DNA of 64,000 nucleotides from Joyebacterum sp964521425 (GCA_964521425.1 CAZFRO010000010.1:1-64000); one strand, 5' to 3'; positions 26,283 to 35,420 are shown, counted from the stretch's first letter. Notes: a model not told the origin generated them from the sequence alone. Program-made: numbers and translations.

Positions 26283-28059
26283 GTTCCCCCTCCAGCTCCT
26301 CGTACAGGAGTTCGATACGATCTCTGTAGATGTCGACTACTCTTCCCCGGCGCACCTTCATTGTCGGTGTGAGCATGCCGTTCTCCTGGCTGAACTGCTC
26401 CGGAAGAAGTGCGAACTTCGTCACCCGCTCATAGGATGCGGAGTGCTCGTTCGCCCGCGCAACTTCGCCGTTCAGGAGAACCCTCACGGCATAGTGCTCG
26501 AGGAGCGACTCGTACGAACTCCAGGTGACGTCGTGCTCGCCGGCGTAGCGCTCGACCTCTTCCCTGTCCGGCACAATGAGAGCGACGAGGGTCTTTCTGT
26601 TATCTCCGAGAACGATCGCCTGGGAGACATACGGGCTTCTCGCTATCCTCTCCTCCACCGGCGCCGGGGCGATGTTCTTGCCGTATGAAGTGACGATGAG
26701 TTCCTTAGTCCTGCCCGTCACGACGAGATTGCCGTCATCGTCGAGCTCACCGAGGTCTCCCGTGTGAAGCCAACCATCGCTATCGAGCACCAGGGCCGTC
26801 TCGTCCGGTTTGTTCAGGTATCCATTCATGACGTTCGGCCCTCGGACCACGATCTCGCCGTCATCCGTGATCCCGACCTCCACACCGTTGAGTGGTTTTC
26901 CGACGGTCCCAAGTCTGTAGTCCTCGAGGCAGCCGCACGAGACGACGGGCGAAGCCTCGGTCAGCCCATACCCTTCAACTACACCGAAACCAAGAACACG
27001 CAGGGTCTTCGCGATCTGCCTGTCGAGGGGCGCCCCTCCCGACACGATGAGGCGGATCCTCCCACCGGCGATCTTGCGGAAGCGAGAGGCAATCAGGGCA
27101 TCGTACACGAGAGTGCGGACGCGAAGCCACGCGGGGACTTTTTCCCCTCGATAGAGACGATTCGCGCGTTCGTTCAGCACGGCGATCGCTCTTAAGACTA
27201 TGCGTTGCTCCAGGGCGGACCCGTGCTCGATCTTGGCCCTGGCTGTGGCGTATGCCTTCTCGAGAACGCGAGGGACAGCAATGAGCACCGTCGGGCGAAC
27301 GGATGCCAGGTCCCGGACGATCGTTGCGCGCGACTCGGCGTAGGCGATGGCTGCTCCCGCGAGCAGAAACGAGTAGTGCCCGCAGGTTCGCTCGAGCATG
27401 TGAGCCAGCGGGAGGTAAGAGAGGATCGAGTCTCCGTGGGATATCCCATGCCTCTCGTTGAGCGCGCGTGCGTTCGATACGATGTTGCCGTGCGTCAGGA
27501 TGACGCCCTTCGGTTCACCGGTGGTCCCCGATGTGTAGACGATCGTGGCAGTGTCGTCGGCCTCCACGTCTGGCCAGCTGTCGCCGGCCCCGGCCGGACC
27601 GCCCGTGGGCTCCGCTTCCGTACGGCCAAAACGGATGCCCCAATCGTCGAGGTGGATCACCTCCTCAAGACCCGCACACTCGCTTCGGATGCTGCCGATC
27701 CCGGCGAAGAGGTCGGGATCACCGACAAAGAGCATCCGCATACCTGAATCGTTGATGATGTACTTCATCTGGTCCGCGTGAAGGGTCTGGTAGATGGGGA
27801 CGACGATCCCGCCGAGAGCCAGAACTGCGAGGTCCGCCACGATCCACTGGGGACGATTCGGTGACAGGATACCGACTGCATCTCCCTTCCTGAGTCCGAA
27901 AGCAACAAGCCTCTTCGCCGCTGAGTGAATGGCTCGCGCAAGACCGGCATAGGTGATGGGGACGTGATGATCCCCATCCCAGTACAAGAGCGCCGGCCGA
28001 GTCGCGTGCGCGGTGGCGGCGGCGAGGACAGCTCCGTGTATTGTCGCTCCGCTACTCAA
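26272..28059 (-). CDS. Long-chain acyl-CoA synthetase (AMP-forming)
   Basis: 595 residues, the size of FAA/FadD15-type long-chain fatty acid-CoA ligases. P-loop TIVYTSGTTGEPKGV near residue 175, a GYGLTEASPVVS adenylate motif near 360, WLHTGDLGELDDDGNL near 440 and the KELIVTSYGKNIAP hinge that precedes the C-terminal lid. It activates fatty acids with ATP and CoA and probably works at the cytoplasmic face of the membrane. TTG start with GGGAGGG 10 nt upstream. It overlaps both neighbours (8 bp with the ThiL-like gene, 11 bp with the SDR gene), so it is tightly coupled in the lipid operon and would supply acyl-CoA to the serine-palmitoyltransferase-like enzyme or an N-acyltransferase encoded elsewhere. 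Confidence 0.93.
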   Translation of the reverse strand: MSSGATIHGAVLAAATAHATRPALLYWDGDHHVPITYAGLARAIHSAAKRLVAFGLRKGDAVGILSPNRPQWIVADLAVLALGGIVVPIYQTLHADQMKYIINDSGMRMLFVGDPDLFAGIGSIRSECAGLEEVIHLDDWGIRFGRTEAEPTGGPAGAGDSWPDVEADDTATIVYTSGTTGEPKGVILTHGNIVSNARALNERHGISHGDSILSYLPLAHMLERTCGHYSFLLAGAAIAYAESRATIVRDLASVRPTVLIAVPRVLEKAYATARAKIEHGSALEQRIVLRAIAVLNERANRLYRGEKVPAWLRVRTLVYDALIASRFRKIAGGRIRLIVSGGAPLDRQIAKTLRVLGFGVVEGYGLTEASPVVSCGCLEDYRLGTVGKPLNGVEVGITDDGEIVVRGPNVMNGYLNKPDETALVLDSDGWLHTGDLGELDDDGNLVVTGRTKELIVTSYGKNIAPAPVEERIARSPYVSQAIVLGDNRKTLVALIVPDREEVERYAGEHDVTWSSYESLLEHYAVRVLLNGEVARANEHSASYERVTKFALLPEQFSQENGMLTPTMKVRRGRVVDIYRDRIELLYEELEGEHAH

Positions 28060-29110
28060 GGCCCCAGGACCCTCCCGTCTTTCTGAACTCGCTCAGATAG
28101 TGTGCAAGGTCCCCGTCTGAGGTATCCAGCAGATTGCGCAGAGAGGACATGTCGATGTCGAGGCGGCGCCCCGACGGCAGAGCGAGCGTGACGGCGGCGC
28201 GCTCCTGGACCGTTCCGATGCGGATGGGTGTAGGTTCAAGGTCACCTGATTTCTCTGATAATGCTCCGGCTTCGGTTGCAGGCACCGTGAAGATGAGCTC
28301 GAACTCTCCATGTGGCCCGGCGAGCATCATCCAGTAGGGCGTGTCGGTCCGGTCGCACAGGGCGAGCACGTCCTCAGACAGGATCGCGGGCCAGTCGCAA
28401 TCGACCTCGAAGCCGTGACCGTTCAGACGCATCAGCTGATCGAGGGTCGTCAGAACGCCGTCGCTCGTATCCATGGCCGCCGTCGCGTGGCCCCTGAGAG
28501 CCTTGCCCGCCGCGAGCCTCGCTGATGGGCGGTAGGCAGTTTCCGGGAAGTACTCGTCGGGAAGCCCACTCAGTCTCACTAACCCAAGTGCGTTCCCGGC
28601 GCCTGCCGGTCCGGTCACGAAGACCGCGTCCCCCGGCTGGGTACCCCGACGCGTGAGCATGGTATTCTTCGGTACGATCCCAATCGAGCAACCGGTGAGC
28701 GAGACCTCGGGCGTCAGGTTCGAATCCCCACCAAGAATGAAGACACCGAGCGACCGGCAGGCATCCTCCATTCCTCGCCCCGCACTCTCGGCGAAGCCGG
28801 AGTCTTTCCCCGGCGGAGCGGATACGGACACGACCATGCCGAGCGGGTCCGCACCCACAGCGGCCAGATCGCTCAACGACGCCATCACACTCACCCAGCC
28901 CATTGTGTAGGGTTCCTGATAGAGCCCCGTGAGTATCTCCTCGGCAACAGTGTCGATCGTTATCGCGAGGAGGTTCCCGGGATCCCCGGGAAGCTCGATG
29001 AGTTCCGCGTCGGACTCGTGGGGAGCGTTCACCTGCCCGGGTGCTCGTGAGAAGGCCTTCACCCACGCGTCTATCGCTACGTTCTCGAGGATGTCGTCCA
29101 TTCGATTCAT
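28052..29110 (-). CDS. Thiamine-monophosphate-kinase-like (AIR-synthase fold) protein
   Basis: 352 residues with the two AIR-synthase-related domains of ThiL: an ATP/Mg-binding acidic strand (LLAITIDTVAEEI, near residue 50), GWVSVMASLSDLAAVGADP, the FILGGDSNLTPEVSLTGCS strand and, in the C-terminal half, ATAAMDTSDGVLTTLDQL, which matches the ThiL AxDxSDGL segment. Length is close to ThiL (320-330). True ThiL makes thiamine diphosphate, but no thiamine gene is nearby: both flanking genes act on lipids and overlap or nearly touch it. It may phosphorylate another substrate, or be a housekeeping ThiL caught in the operon. GGGAAG lies upstream of the ATG. Confidence 0.8.
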   Translation of the reverse strand: MNRMDDILENVAIDAWVKAFSRAPGQVNAPHESDAELIELPGDPGNLLAITIDTVAEEILTGLYQEPYTMGWVSVMASLSDLAAVGADPLGMVVSVSAPPGKDSGFAESAGRGMEDACRSLGVFILGGDSNLTPEVSLTGCSIGIVPKNTMLTRRGTQPGDAVFVTGPAGAGNALGLVRLSGLPDEYFPETAYRPSARLAAGKALRGHATAAMDTSDGVLTTLDQLMRLNGHGFEVDCDWPAILSEDVLALCDRTDTPYWMMLAGPHGEFELIFTVPATEAGALSEKSGDLEPTPIRIGTVQERAAVTLALPSGRRLDIDMSSLRNLLDTSDGDLAHYLSEFRKTGGSWGLE

Positions 29111-29144
29111 CGGCAGCTTCCCATCCTCTCATCGCACGTCCACG

Positions 29145-30071
29145 TCATCGACAGCACATGATCCTCCCGGGGAGCACACTGAACGCGACCGACAGCGCCT
29201 CTACGACCTGTCCATCCGTCTCGAGCGCGAAGGTACGGTCCGCCTCCACGACCACACTCTTCCCAACCCACGATCGCGTCTTGGGCCGTCCGCGGAAGCG
29301 TCGCCTGTGAAGCGCAGCGACGGTCATAAGCGCCTGGAACGGATTCAGGCCCTCACAGAGATTGATTCCGAGCTGTCCGTCGTCCGGCTCGATCGGTGTG
29401 TCGTAGCACATCGATCCTGCGAAGTGTGGATTCTTGATAATGCCGAGACTCGAGATCGGGAAGGTCCCCTCGTCCATCCCGTCAATCACAAGTCGGCAGT
29501 CGATGTCGCGATAGGTCGCAAGGGTGTGGATGATGGAAGCGATGATGGCAGCGTCCACCGATAGCCTTCGTGCCGCCCTGATGAAGCCGGTCGGCTCGTT
29601 GAAAGCAGCGTTGGCTTCGGCCGTGATCCCGAGACTGGCATTGATGATCGCATGACGGGTGGCTTTCTGCCCGTCTCGCTCCTCGAAGTCGACCCGGATG
29701 ACATCGCACGGCTTCGCCCTCTTGCAGTCGATCCGTACCGGAACGCCTGCGATAACTGAATCGGGTCCGTGCGGCTTGTGGAAGTCGTTGCTCGATCCCA
29801 AGCCAACGGCGCCGATCGTGATATCGGCCACACGATCCCCGAGTTCCATGATGGCATCTAGCAGGAGGTTGACCGTGCCGTCGCCACCGGCGGCGATGAA
29901 GGCGCGTTCTCCCTTCGCCACAGCCTCGCGAACCGACGCTTGAACGCAGTCGAACGGACCTACCTCCTCGACACCGAACGCGCCTGCGCGTCGCTCAAGC
30001 TCTGGGCTAACCTTCCGCCAGCGCGCCGCGGCGCGGCCGTGGCCGGCACGAGTGTTCAGGAATACTAGCAC
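29145..30071 (-). CDS. Diacylglycerol/sphingosine-kinase-family lipid kinase
   Basis: 308 residues. The nucleotide-binding GGDGT motif stands at 62-66 (AAGGDGTVNLLL), preceded by the N-terminal NTRAGHGRA strand-loop, and GAVGLGSSNDFHK (~85-97) is the second conserved segment of the DAGK catalytic domain (GTGNDFAR in the family). The C-terminal beta-sandwich domain ends with a metal/lipid-binding-type ETDGQVVE. Members phosphorylate diacylglycerol, sphingosine or ceramide with ATP at the membrane. It starts with GTG 10 bp after the UbiA stop, with TGGAGG very close. Next to a serine-palmitoyltransferase-like gene, a sphingoid-base or ceramide kinase role is a reasonable guess. Confidence 0.9.
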   Translation of the reverse strand: MLVFLNTRAGHGRAAARWRKVSPELERRAGAFGVEEVGPFDCVQASVREAVAKGERAFIAAGGDGTVNLLLDAIMELGDRVADITIGAVGLGSSNDFHKPHGPDSVIAGVPVRIDCKRAKPCDVIRVDFEERDGQKATRHAIINASLGITAEANAAFNEPTGFIRAARRLSVDAAIIASIIHTLATYRDIDCRLVIDGMDEGTFPISSLGIIKNPHFAGSMCYDTPIEPDDGQLGINLCEGLNPFQALMTVAALHRRRFRGRPKTRSWVGKSVVVEADRTFALETDGQVVEALSVAFSVLPGRIMCCR

Positions 30072-30081
30072 GGCCCTCCAG

Positions 30082-31041
30082 CTAGACTTGACCTCGCTCG
30101 GGCCTCAGTCTGAGTGCGAGCTCGAGAAGCACGTAGAAGACAACAAGCAACGGCGCCCATTCGACCTTGTTCGCGGCGGTGATCGCGAGGCAAGAGAGGA
30201 CGAGTGCACGGACGCCGTTTGCTATCGGCCCGCCCGTCTTGTGCTCGTCTCTTGTCCGATGCATCGCAACCTGAGCATGGAAGTAGAGAGCCAACGCCGC
30301 GACGAACATAACAATACTCCAGACATTCGCGCCCACGAGCGCAAGTACCCACGCGGTGAGCGCCGCGGACAGGGCCGCGGTTATGTCGCCGTAGACGGCA
30401 GCCGGCCGCCAACCGAACACAACCGGGAAGGTGCGATACCCGGTCTTGCTGTCGGCAGAGATGTCCTTGAAGTAGCCCATGACCACGAAATTCACGTAGC
30501 CCAGAAAGACGACCAGCACGGCAAGCGTGAATGCGGAAAGGGCCGGTGGACCCGGGCGATAACCCCTGTCCACGAACCTCCCCATGATCGGGAGGATAGC
30601 GACTATCCAGGCATTCCAGGGCGGTCCCCCCCACCATGTGCGCTTCAGATACGTGTATGTCAGAAGCCCCACTACTGCCACGACCCCGAGAGCCAGGATC
30701 ACTGGGTTCAGGTAGCCGAGGACAAGCACTACGGCTGTAAGCCCGATCATGCTGACCGTTAGAATCTGACGCCGGGATACGATACCTCTCACGAGCGGAC
30801 GGTAGGGCGCGGAAAGCGAATCCGTGTCTGTCTGGAAGCAGTCGGTCAGTGCCTGACCGAACCCATATGAAAGGAAGAGCGGTACGAACGCGAGGAGGAC
30901 TCGCGCAAGAGCTGGATCCGGAATAAAGGAGAGACCTACGAGCCCGGCAGCGCCCGAGACGAAGAGCAGGTAGGGACGCATAGTAACTACGTAGGCTTTG
31001 GCGAAGCCCGGACTCCAGAACGGGAAGGTGCTTCGGGTCAT
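30082..31041 (-). CDS. UbiA-superfamily prenyltransferase
   Basis: 319 residues with eight or nine transmembrane helices. Both aspartate-rich motifs are present but slightly unusual: ALTDCFQTDTDS (Asp67, Asp72, Asp74) replaces the common NDxxDxxxD, and FKDISADSKTGYRTF is the second, DxxxD-type motif. UbiA enzymes transfer a prenyl chain from a diphosphate donor to an aromatic ring, a sugar or a glycerol phosphate in the membrane. It starts 1 bp after the stop of the serine-palmitoyltransferase-like gene and is followed 10 bp later by the lipid kinase gene, so it belongs to the lipid operon. Acceptor and prenyl length cannot be told. Confidence 0.9.
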   Translation of the reverse strand: MTRSTFPFWSPGFAKAYVVTMRPYLLFVSGAAGLVGLSFIPDPALARVLLAFVPLFLSYGFGQALTDCFQTDTDSLSAPYRPLVRGIVSRRQILTVSMIGLTAVVLVLGYLNPVILALGVVAVVGLLTYTYLKRTWWGGPPWNAWIVAILPIMGRFVDRGYRPGPPALSAFTLAVLVVFLGYVNFVVMGYFKDISADSKTGYRTFPVVFGWRPAAVYGDITAALSAALTAWVLALVGANVWSIVMFVAALALYFHAQVAMHRTRDEHKTGGPIANGVRALVLSCLAITAANKVEWAPLLVVFYVLLELALRLRPERGQV

Positions 31042-31042
31042 G

Positions 31043-32227
31043 TCAAATGACTCCCAGTTTCTTGCCTGCGAGTCTGAACTTCTCGAGTGCTGTGGTGAGC
31101 TCCTCCGTGCTCAAGCTCGCCATGACGCTGACACGGATAAGGGATGAGCCCGTCGGCACTGCCGGCGGCACGATCGGATTGACGATGACGCCCTCGTCCT
31201 CCAAAGCGCCTGCCATCTGGAAGGTCTTCGCGTCATCCCCGATGAGGACCGGGATGATCGGGGTCACAGTGTCCTCAAGACGGAAACCCATCTCGGCAAG
31301 CCCGCTCTTCACGAACTCAGTGTTCTCCCTGAGTCGCTCAAGAAGCTCTGGTTCCTCTTCCATCACATCCAGACACGCGAGAACCGTCGCCATCGACGAT
31401 GGAGGCGGACTGGCTGAGAAGATGAACGGTCGAGAGTTCAGCTTGAGGAACGTAACGACGTCAGCGTCGGCACAGACGAATCCACCCGTCGTCCCGAGCG
31501 ATTTGCTGAAGGTGCCGCAGACGAGATCGAACTCCCCCTCCATGTCGAAATGCTCGAGCGTCCCTCTCCCCGTTCTCCCGAGCACGCCCGTGCCGTGCGC
31601 ATCATCGAGCATCGTTGTGGCGCCGTATTGCTCGGCAAGCCGTCTGATGCCCGGGAGGTCGGCGACCGTTCCCTTCATGCTGAAGACACCGTCGGTGACG
31701 ATGAGCATGTTCTGATCGGGGTCGCACGCCGCCAGCTTCTCCTCGAGATCAGCCATGTCGTTGTGTTTGTAGACCCTGACCTCGGCATCAGTCAGACGGC
31801 AGCCTTCGACGATGCTGGCGTGGTTGAACTCGTCGCTCAGGATGACGTCACCGCTGGATGTCAGTGCGCTGACAGCACCCATCATCGTCATGAATCCGGT
31901 GCTGAAGACCACGGCATCCTCCGCCCCCTTGAACTCGGCAAGTCGTCTCTCGAGTCTGGCGTGGAGGCTGGTGGTGCCCGTGAGGACGCGGGAGCTGCAC
32001 GCGCCCGTGCCGTACTCCTCCACGGCCTTGACGGTCGCCGCGACCACCTTCGGGTGGGTTGCCAGCCCCAGATAGTTGTTGGAGCCGAGCATGATGAGCT
32101 TTCTGCCGTCCATCGTGACCATCGGGGACGCAGCCGGATCGAGCGTGCGGAGGTAGAAGAACTCGCGACGCTCCTTCAGAGACTCGATCCATCTGCTGAA
32201 TTCGTGGCACTTGTCGAAGAGAGACAA
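31043..32227 (-). CDS. Alpha-oxoamine synthase, serine-palmitoyltransferase-like
   Basis: 394 residues, a PLP enzyme of the AONS/KBL/SPT family that condenses an amino acid with an acyl-CoA and releases CO2. Seen: GSNNYLGL (48-55), the CSSRVLTGT loop, Asp208 and His211 in LDDAHGTGVLG, and Lys242 in GTFSKSLGTTGGF, the PLP Schiff base. Several segments fit bacterial serine palmitoyltransferase better than AONS: KHNDMADLEEKL, RPFIFSASPPP, the KTFQMAGALEDEGV segment and VNPIVPPAVP. TTG start with GGAGGA 8 nt upstream. It is the first gene of an eight-gene operon with UbiA, lipid kinase, acyl-CoA synthetase and a KDSR-like reductase, which favours 3-ketosphinganine-type product. No biotin or threonine genes are near. 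Confidence 0.9.
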   Translation of the reverse strand: MSLFDKCHEFSRWIESLKERREFFYLRTLDPAASPMVTMDGRKLIMLGSNNYLGLATHPKVVAATVKAVEEYGTGACSSRVLTGTTSLHARLERRLAEFKGAEDAVVFSTGFMTMMGAVSALTSSGDVILSDEFNHASIVEGCRLTDAEVRVYKHNDMADLEEKLAACDPDQNMLIVTDGVFSMKGTVADLPGIRRLAEQYGATTMLDDAHGTGVLGRTGRGTLEHFDMEGEFDLVCGTFSKSLGTTGGFVCADADVVTFLKLNSRPFIFSASPPPSSMATVLACLDVMEEEPELLERLRENTEFVKSGLAEMGFRLEDTVTPIIPVLIGDDAKTFQMAGALEDEGVIVNPIVPPAVPTGSSLIRVSVMASLSTEELTTALEKFRLAGKKLGVI

Positions 32228-32608
32228 TGGTGGACTCCTCCGTGCGTCTACATGCTGGTCCTTCCTCGATCAGGACAAGGGCATAGCCAGATATCCCGCA
32301 AGTACCGACAGGTTCGAGAGTATCCGCGGGCTGAAGCACATTCAAGCTGAAACTCGGTGCTCTGGCCGTGGTTGACCTGAGGTGAGGAGCGTGATTATGT
32401 GCGTCCGTTACCACGATACCGTCTGGTACCCAGTCACAAGATCATGGGTAGAGTGGACCAAAGGAGGTGCATTGTGGTCAGGGCATGTGCATTGACCGTG
32501 GCGGCGGGACGCCGGCCTCACGGCCGGGCATCTAGCGGACAGGACGTGAATAGACAGCGGGGGCTCCATTTGGGGCCCCCGCATTTCTCTGGCCTTCGGG
32601 TCGCCCGC
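32228..32608. other. Intergenic region between the lipid operon and the molybdenum-hydroxylase operon
   Basis: About 380 bp. It must hold the promoter of the minus-strand lipid operon, but I find no clear -35/-10 pair. It contains two hairpins: 32512-32527 (6-bp stem, TCAC loop) and 32557-32582 (terminator). On the plus strand a perfect AAAGGAGG (32460-32467) precedes a GTG at 32474, yet the frame has no recognisable product. Confidence 0.5.
32557..32582. terminator. Hairpin terminator of the ten-gene catabolic operon
   Basis: An 8-bp GC-only stem (32557-32564 with 32575-32582), extendable to 11 bp with one G-T pair, 27 nt beyond the stop of the minus-strand molybdopterin subunit gene. Confidence 0.6.
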
Positions 32609-34948
32609 CTAGCCCTTCTTGGCCACGGCAAGTGCTACTCTCTCCGCCGTTATCGGCATCGACTTGAGACGCACACCGAGGGCATCGGCGACCGCGTTCG
32701 CGATCATGGGCGCTGCCGGGATCATCGTGTGCTCCCCCACCCCACGTGCGCCGAACGGGCCGTCAGGCTGAGGGACCTCAACGATGATGGGTATCGTCTC
32801 GCGCGGAGTATCTTTCGCCGTGGGGATCTTGTAGTCGGTGAAGTTCGGGTTCAGAAGCCGTCCCTCGTCATCGAAGCGCATCTCCTCATACAGAACGGTC
32901 GCGAAGCCCTGAAGAAGACCGCCCGTGATCTGGCCTTTCACAAGGTCCGGGTTGATGGCGTGCCCCACATCGACGGCGAGCGCAGTCTTCAGGATCTCCA
33001 TCTTGCCCGTATGCTTGTCTATCTCAAGAACGACGCCGGCCGCACCGACGGTGTAGTGCACGTTCGGGTGACCGCCCTGACTGGTCTCCGGATCGGACAG
33101 CGCCGACGTGAACTCCGGCATGAACATCCCGCTTCCCATGATCGGGCCGCCGCGGGACGTCCCATCCTCCATCTGGATCCCGGAGATCACGAAATCCCTG
33201 AGAGGGAGTCCGAAGCCCGGCTCCGTCTTGCACTTGACCTCCTCGTCTTCGAGGTAGAGCGAGTCCACATCGAACCCGTGCACCTGACCCACGACATCGA
33301 ACATCCTGCCGCGCGCTTCCTCGGCCGCATCCATCACAGCATTCCCGCAGCCCCACGTCACGTGGGAGCCGACAGTCTGCCACTCGTAGGGATTGCGGTC
33401 GGTGTCGGGGGTCTCAACGCGGATCCTCTCGGGCGGAACTGTCAGAATCTCGGCCGCGATCTGTGCCATCGCGGTGAGGTAGCCCTGGCCTATCTCCATT
33501 CCGGAGACGAGCACGTTCACGCTTCCGTCCTCGCTGAACTTGAGGAACGCGGACGAAGCGGCGTTCGGCGGCATCGCCGGCGCCTTCCACATGAGCGAGA
33601 AACCCTTCCCGATCACCTTGTTCGGATCAGCTGACTCTTCGCTCTTCCCCCACTCTATCGCCTCCGCCGCCTTGTCGATCGCTTCCAGAAGCCCACTCGG
33701 GTTCATCTTGGCTCCGTAGGCGAGAGTGTCCCCCTCGACGATAGCATTCTTGCGTCTGAACTCGACGGCATCGATCCCAAGCTCCTCAGCAATCCTAGTC
33801 ATGTGCGACTCGAGACCGAAGTGAAACTCCGAGTAGCCGAAACCGCGGTACGGTCCTCCCGGCGGCAGATTCGTGTACACACAGAGCGAGTCGATCTTGA
33901 CGTTCGGGATCCGGTAGGCGCCCGTCGCGGAGAGGCCGACGGCATTGACGACATTCGCGCCGTACTCAACGTAGGCGCCCGCGTCCCAGTACATTGTGTA
34001 CTCTATCGCCGTGAGCGTTCCGTCACGCTTCGCGCCCATCTTGAGCTTCGCCAGGAGTCCTTGGCGCTGGTAGGTATTATAGAACTCCTGCTCGCGCGTC
34101 CACCGGAGCTTGACCGGATGCCCCTTGACCGCGGTCGCGAAGGCGGCTACGAGGATCTCCATCGTCACGCCCGCCTTCCCGCCGAAGCCACCGCCGACAT
34201 ACGGCGTCACGACGCGCACGTCCTTGTGCGTGAAACCCAGGGGCGCAAGGGTCGACGCGAAGACGTCCCGCTGCGTGTGCGGAGACTGCGACGCAGACCA
34301 CAGCGTGAGCCTCCCGGAGAGATCGTGGAGCCCGACCGCTATGTGCGGCTCAATTGCGCAGTGTGCGTAGCGTGGGACGGTGTACGTGTCCTCCAGAATG
34401 ACATCTGCGTCCGCGAAGCCCTTCTCGACATCACCCTTCCTTGTCTTCCGGAAGTGCGCGACGTTCGTGTCCTTCTTTGGGAAGAACCAGGGCACTCGTT
34501 CGTAGTCGTTGAGATCGGGGTGGACCAGATCCGCGCCGTCCTTGATCGCCTCTGCCGGACTGAAGATCGGTGGGAGTTTGTCGTAGGTCACTTCAACCAG
34601 CTTCGCCGCGCGCATCGCCGTCTTCAGGTCGCGCGCAATCACACCGGCCACCTGTTCGCCGACGAACCGTACGCGGTCCTGCGCAAGGATGTAGCGGTCC
34701 TTCATGTAGAGCCCGAACTTGTACGGGAAGTCCTTGCCCGTCACGACCTTCAGCACGCCGGGCACAGCCTCGGCGGCAGTCGTGTCGATGCCCTTGATGA
34801 GGGCGTGCGCGTGGGGACTCTCCACGATGACGGCATGGAGAAGATCGGGCCCGAAGTCGATATCATCGACGAACGTCGCCGCACCAGTCACCTTCTCAGG
34901 CCCGTCGATCCTGTTCGTGGGCTTCCCGATGTACTTGAGCTCAGCCAT
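32609..34948 (-). CDS. Molybdenum hydroxylase large (molybdopterin) subunit, xanthine-dehydrogenase family
   Basis: 779 residues from the ATG at 34948 (GGAGGGAGACAG upstream). N-terminal a/b-hammerhead domain (PTNRIDGPEKVTGAATFVDD) and the large MoCo-binding domains: PYVGGGFGGKAG, PPGGPYRGFGYSE (the segment near the Mo site, with Arg instead of the Cys of CO dehydrogenase), MEIGQGYLTAMAQIAAE, and the catalytic Glu in FGARGVGEHTMIPAAP. It hydroxylates an N-heterocycle or aldehyde with water, passing electrons to the 2Fe-2S and FAD subunits encoded just upstream. It overlaps the small-subunit gene by 8 bp. The substrate is unknown; operon partners suggest a nitrogen heterocycle. Confidence 0.93.
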   Translation of the reverse strand: MAELKYIGKPTNRIDGPEKVTGAATFVDDIDFGPDLLHAVIVESPHAHALIKGIDTTAAEAVPGVLKVVTGKDFPYKFGLYMKDRYILAQDRVRFVGEQVAGVIARDLKTAMRAAKLVEVTYDKLPPIFSPAEAIKDGADLVHPDLNDYERVPWFFPKKDTNVAHFRKTRKGDVEKGFADADVILEDTYTVPRYAHCAIEPHIAVGLHDLSGRLTLWSASQSPHTQRDVFASTLAPLGFTHKDVRVVTPYVGGGFGGKAGVTMEILVAAFATAVKGHPVKLRWTREQEFYNTYQRQGLLAKLKMGAKRDGTLTAIEYTMYWDAGAYVEYGANVVNAVGLSATGAYRIPNVKIDSLCVYTNLPPGGPYRGFGYSEFHFGLESHMTRIAEELGIDAVEFRRKNAIVEGDTLAYGAKMNPSGLLEAIDKAAEAIEWGKSEESADPNKVIGKGFSLMWKAPAMPPNAASSAFLKFSEDGSVNVLVSGMEIGQGYLTAMAQIAAEILTVPPERIRVETPDTDRNPYEWQTVGSHVTWGCGNAVMDAAEEARGRMFDVVGQVHGFDVDSLYLEDEEVKCKTEPGFGLPLRDFVISGIQMEDGTSRGGPIMGSGMFMPEFTSALSDPETSQGGHPNVHYTVGAAGVVLEIDKHTGKMEILKTALAVDVGHAINPDLVKGQITGGLLQGFATVLYEEMRFDDEGRLLNPNFTDYKIPTAKDTPRETIPIIVEVPQPDGPFGARGVGEHTMIPAAPMIANAVADALGVRLKSMPITAERVALAVAKKG

Positions 34949-35420
34949 TCTGTCTCCCTCCGCCCTTTCCTCCCACCTCAAGCACGGCCTTGACGATCGA
35001 CTCGTACCCGGTGCACCTGCAGAGGTTCCCGGAGATGGCCTCCTTGACCTCGTCCTCCGTCGGACTCGGGTTCCTGGTCAGAAACTCGGTGGCGGCGAGC
35101 ACGACGCCCGGGGCGCAGAACCCGCACTGGAATGAGTTACGGTCGATGAAGGCCTGCTGGAGCTTGGTCGGTCCGGTCTCGGAAAGACCCTCGATGGTCA
35201 CGACATCGTGACCGTCGGCCTCAACCGCGAGGATGAGGCAGCTCCTGACGCTCCTTCCGTCAAGCAGAACAGTGCAGCTTCCGCAGTCTCCCCGCTCGCA
35301 ACCGATCTTCGGGCTCTTGATGCCGAGTCTCTCGCGGAGAGCCTCGAGAAGGGTCTCGTTAGGCTCGACGTCGATGCTTCGCGCCTCGCCGTTCACATTC
35401 AGTGTGATTGGTCTCTTCAT
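34941..35420 (-). CDS. Molybdenum hydroxylase 2Fe-2S small subunit
   Basis: 159 residues from the ATG at 35420 (AGGGGA 7 nt upstream). Plant-type ferredoxin cluster ligands Cys41, 46, 49 and 61 (GCERGDCGSC ... SC) and the alpha-helical second cluster ligands Cys99, 102, 134 and 136 (QCGFCAPG ... NLCRCTGYE), spaced exactly as in CoxS/XdhC-type subunits. It carries electrons from the Mo site to FAD. It sits between the FAD and molybdopterin subunit genes, giving M-S-L gene order. The soluble complex is cytoplasmic; no Tat signal is seen. Confidence 0.95.
   Translation of the reverse strand: MKRPITLNVNGEARSIDVEPNETLLEALRERLGIKSPKIGCERGDCGSCTVLLDGRSVRSCLILAVEADGHDVVTIEGLSETGPTKLQQAFIDRNSFQCGFCAPGVVLAATEFLTRNPSPTEDEVKEAISGNLCRCTGYESIVKAVLEVGGKGGGRQNG

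Noticed and set aside
32460..32608. A plus-strand gene after the perfect AAAGGAGG at 32460-32467 (GTG at 32474)
   Set aside because: The frame runs into the antisense of the molybdopterin subunit gene with shadow-like composition and no recognisable product. The site may be chance.
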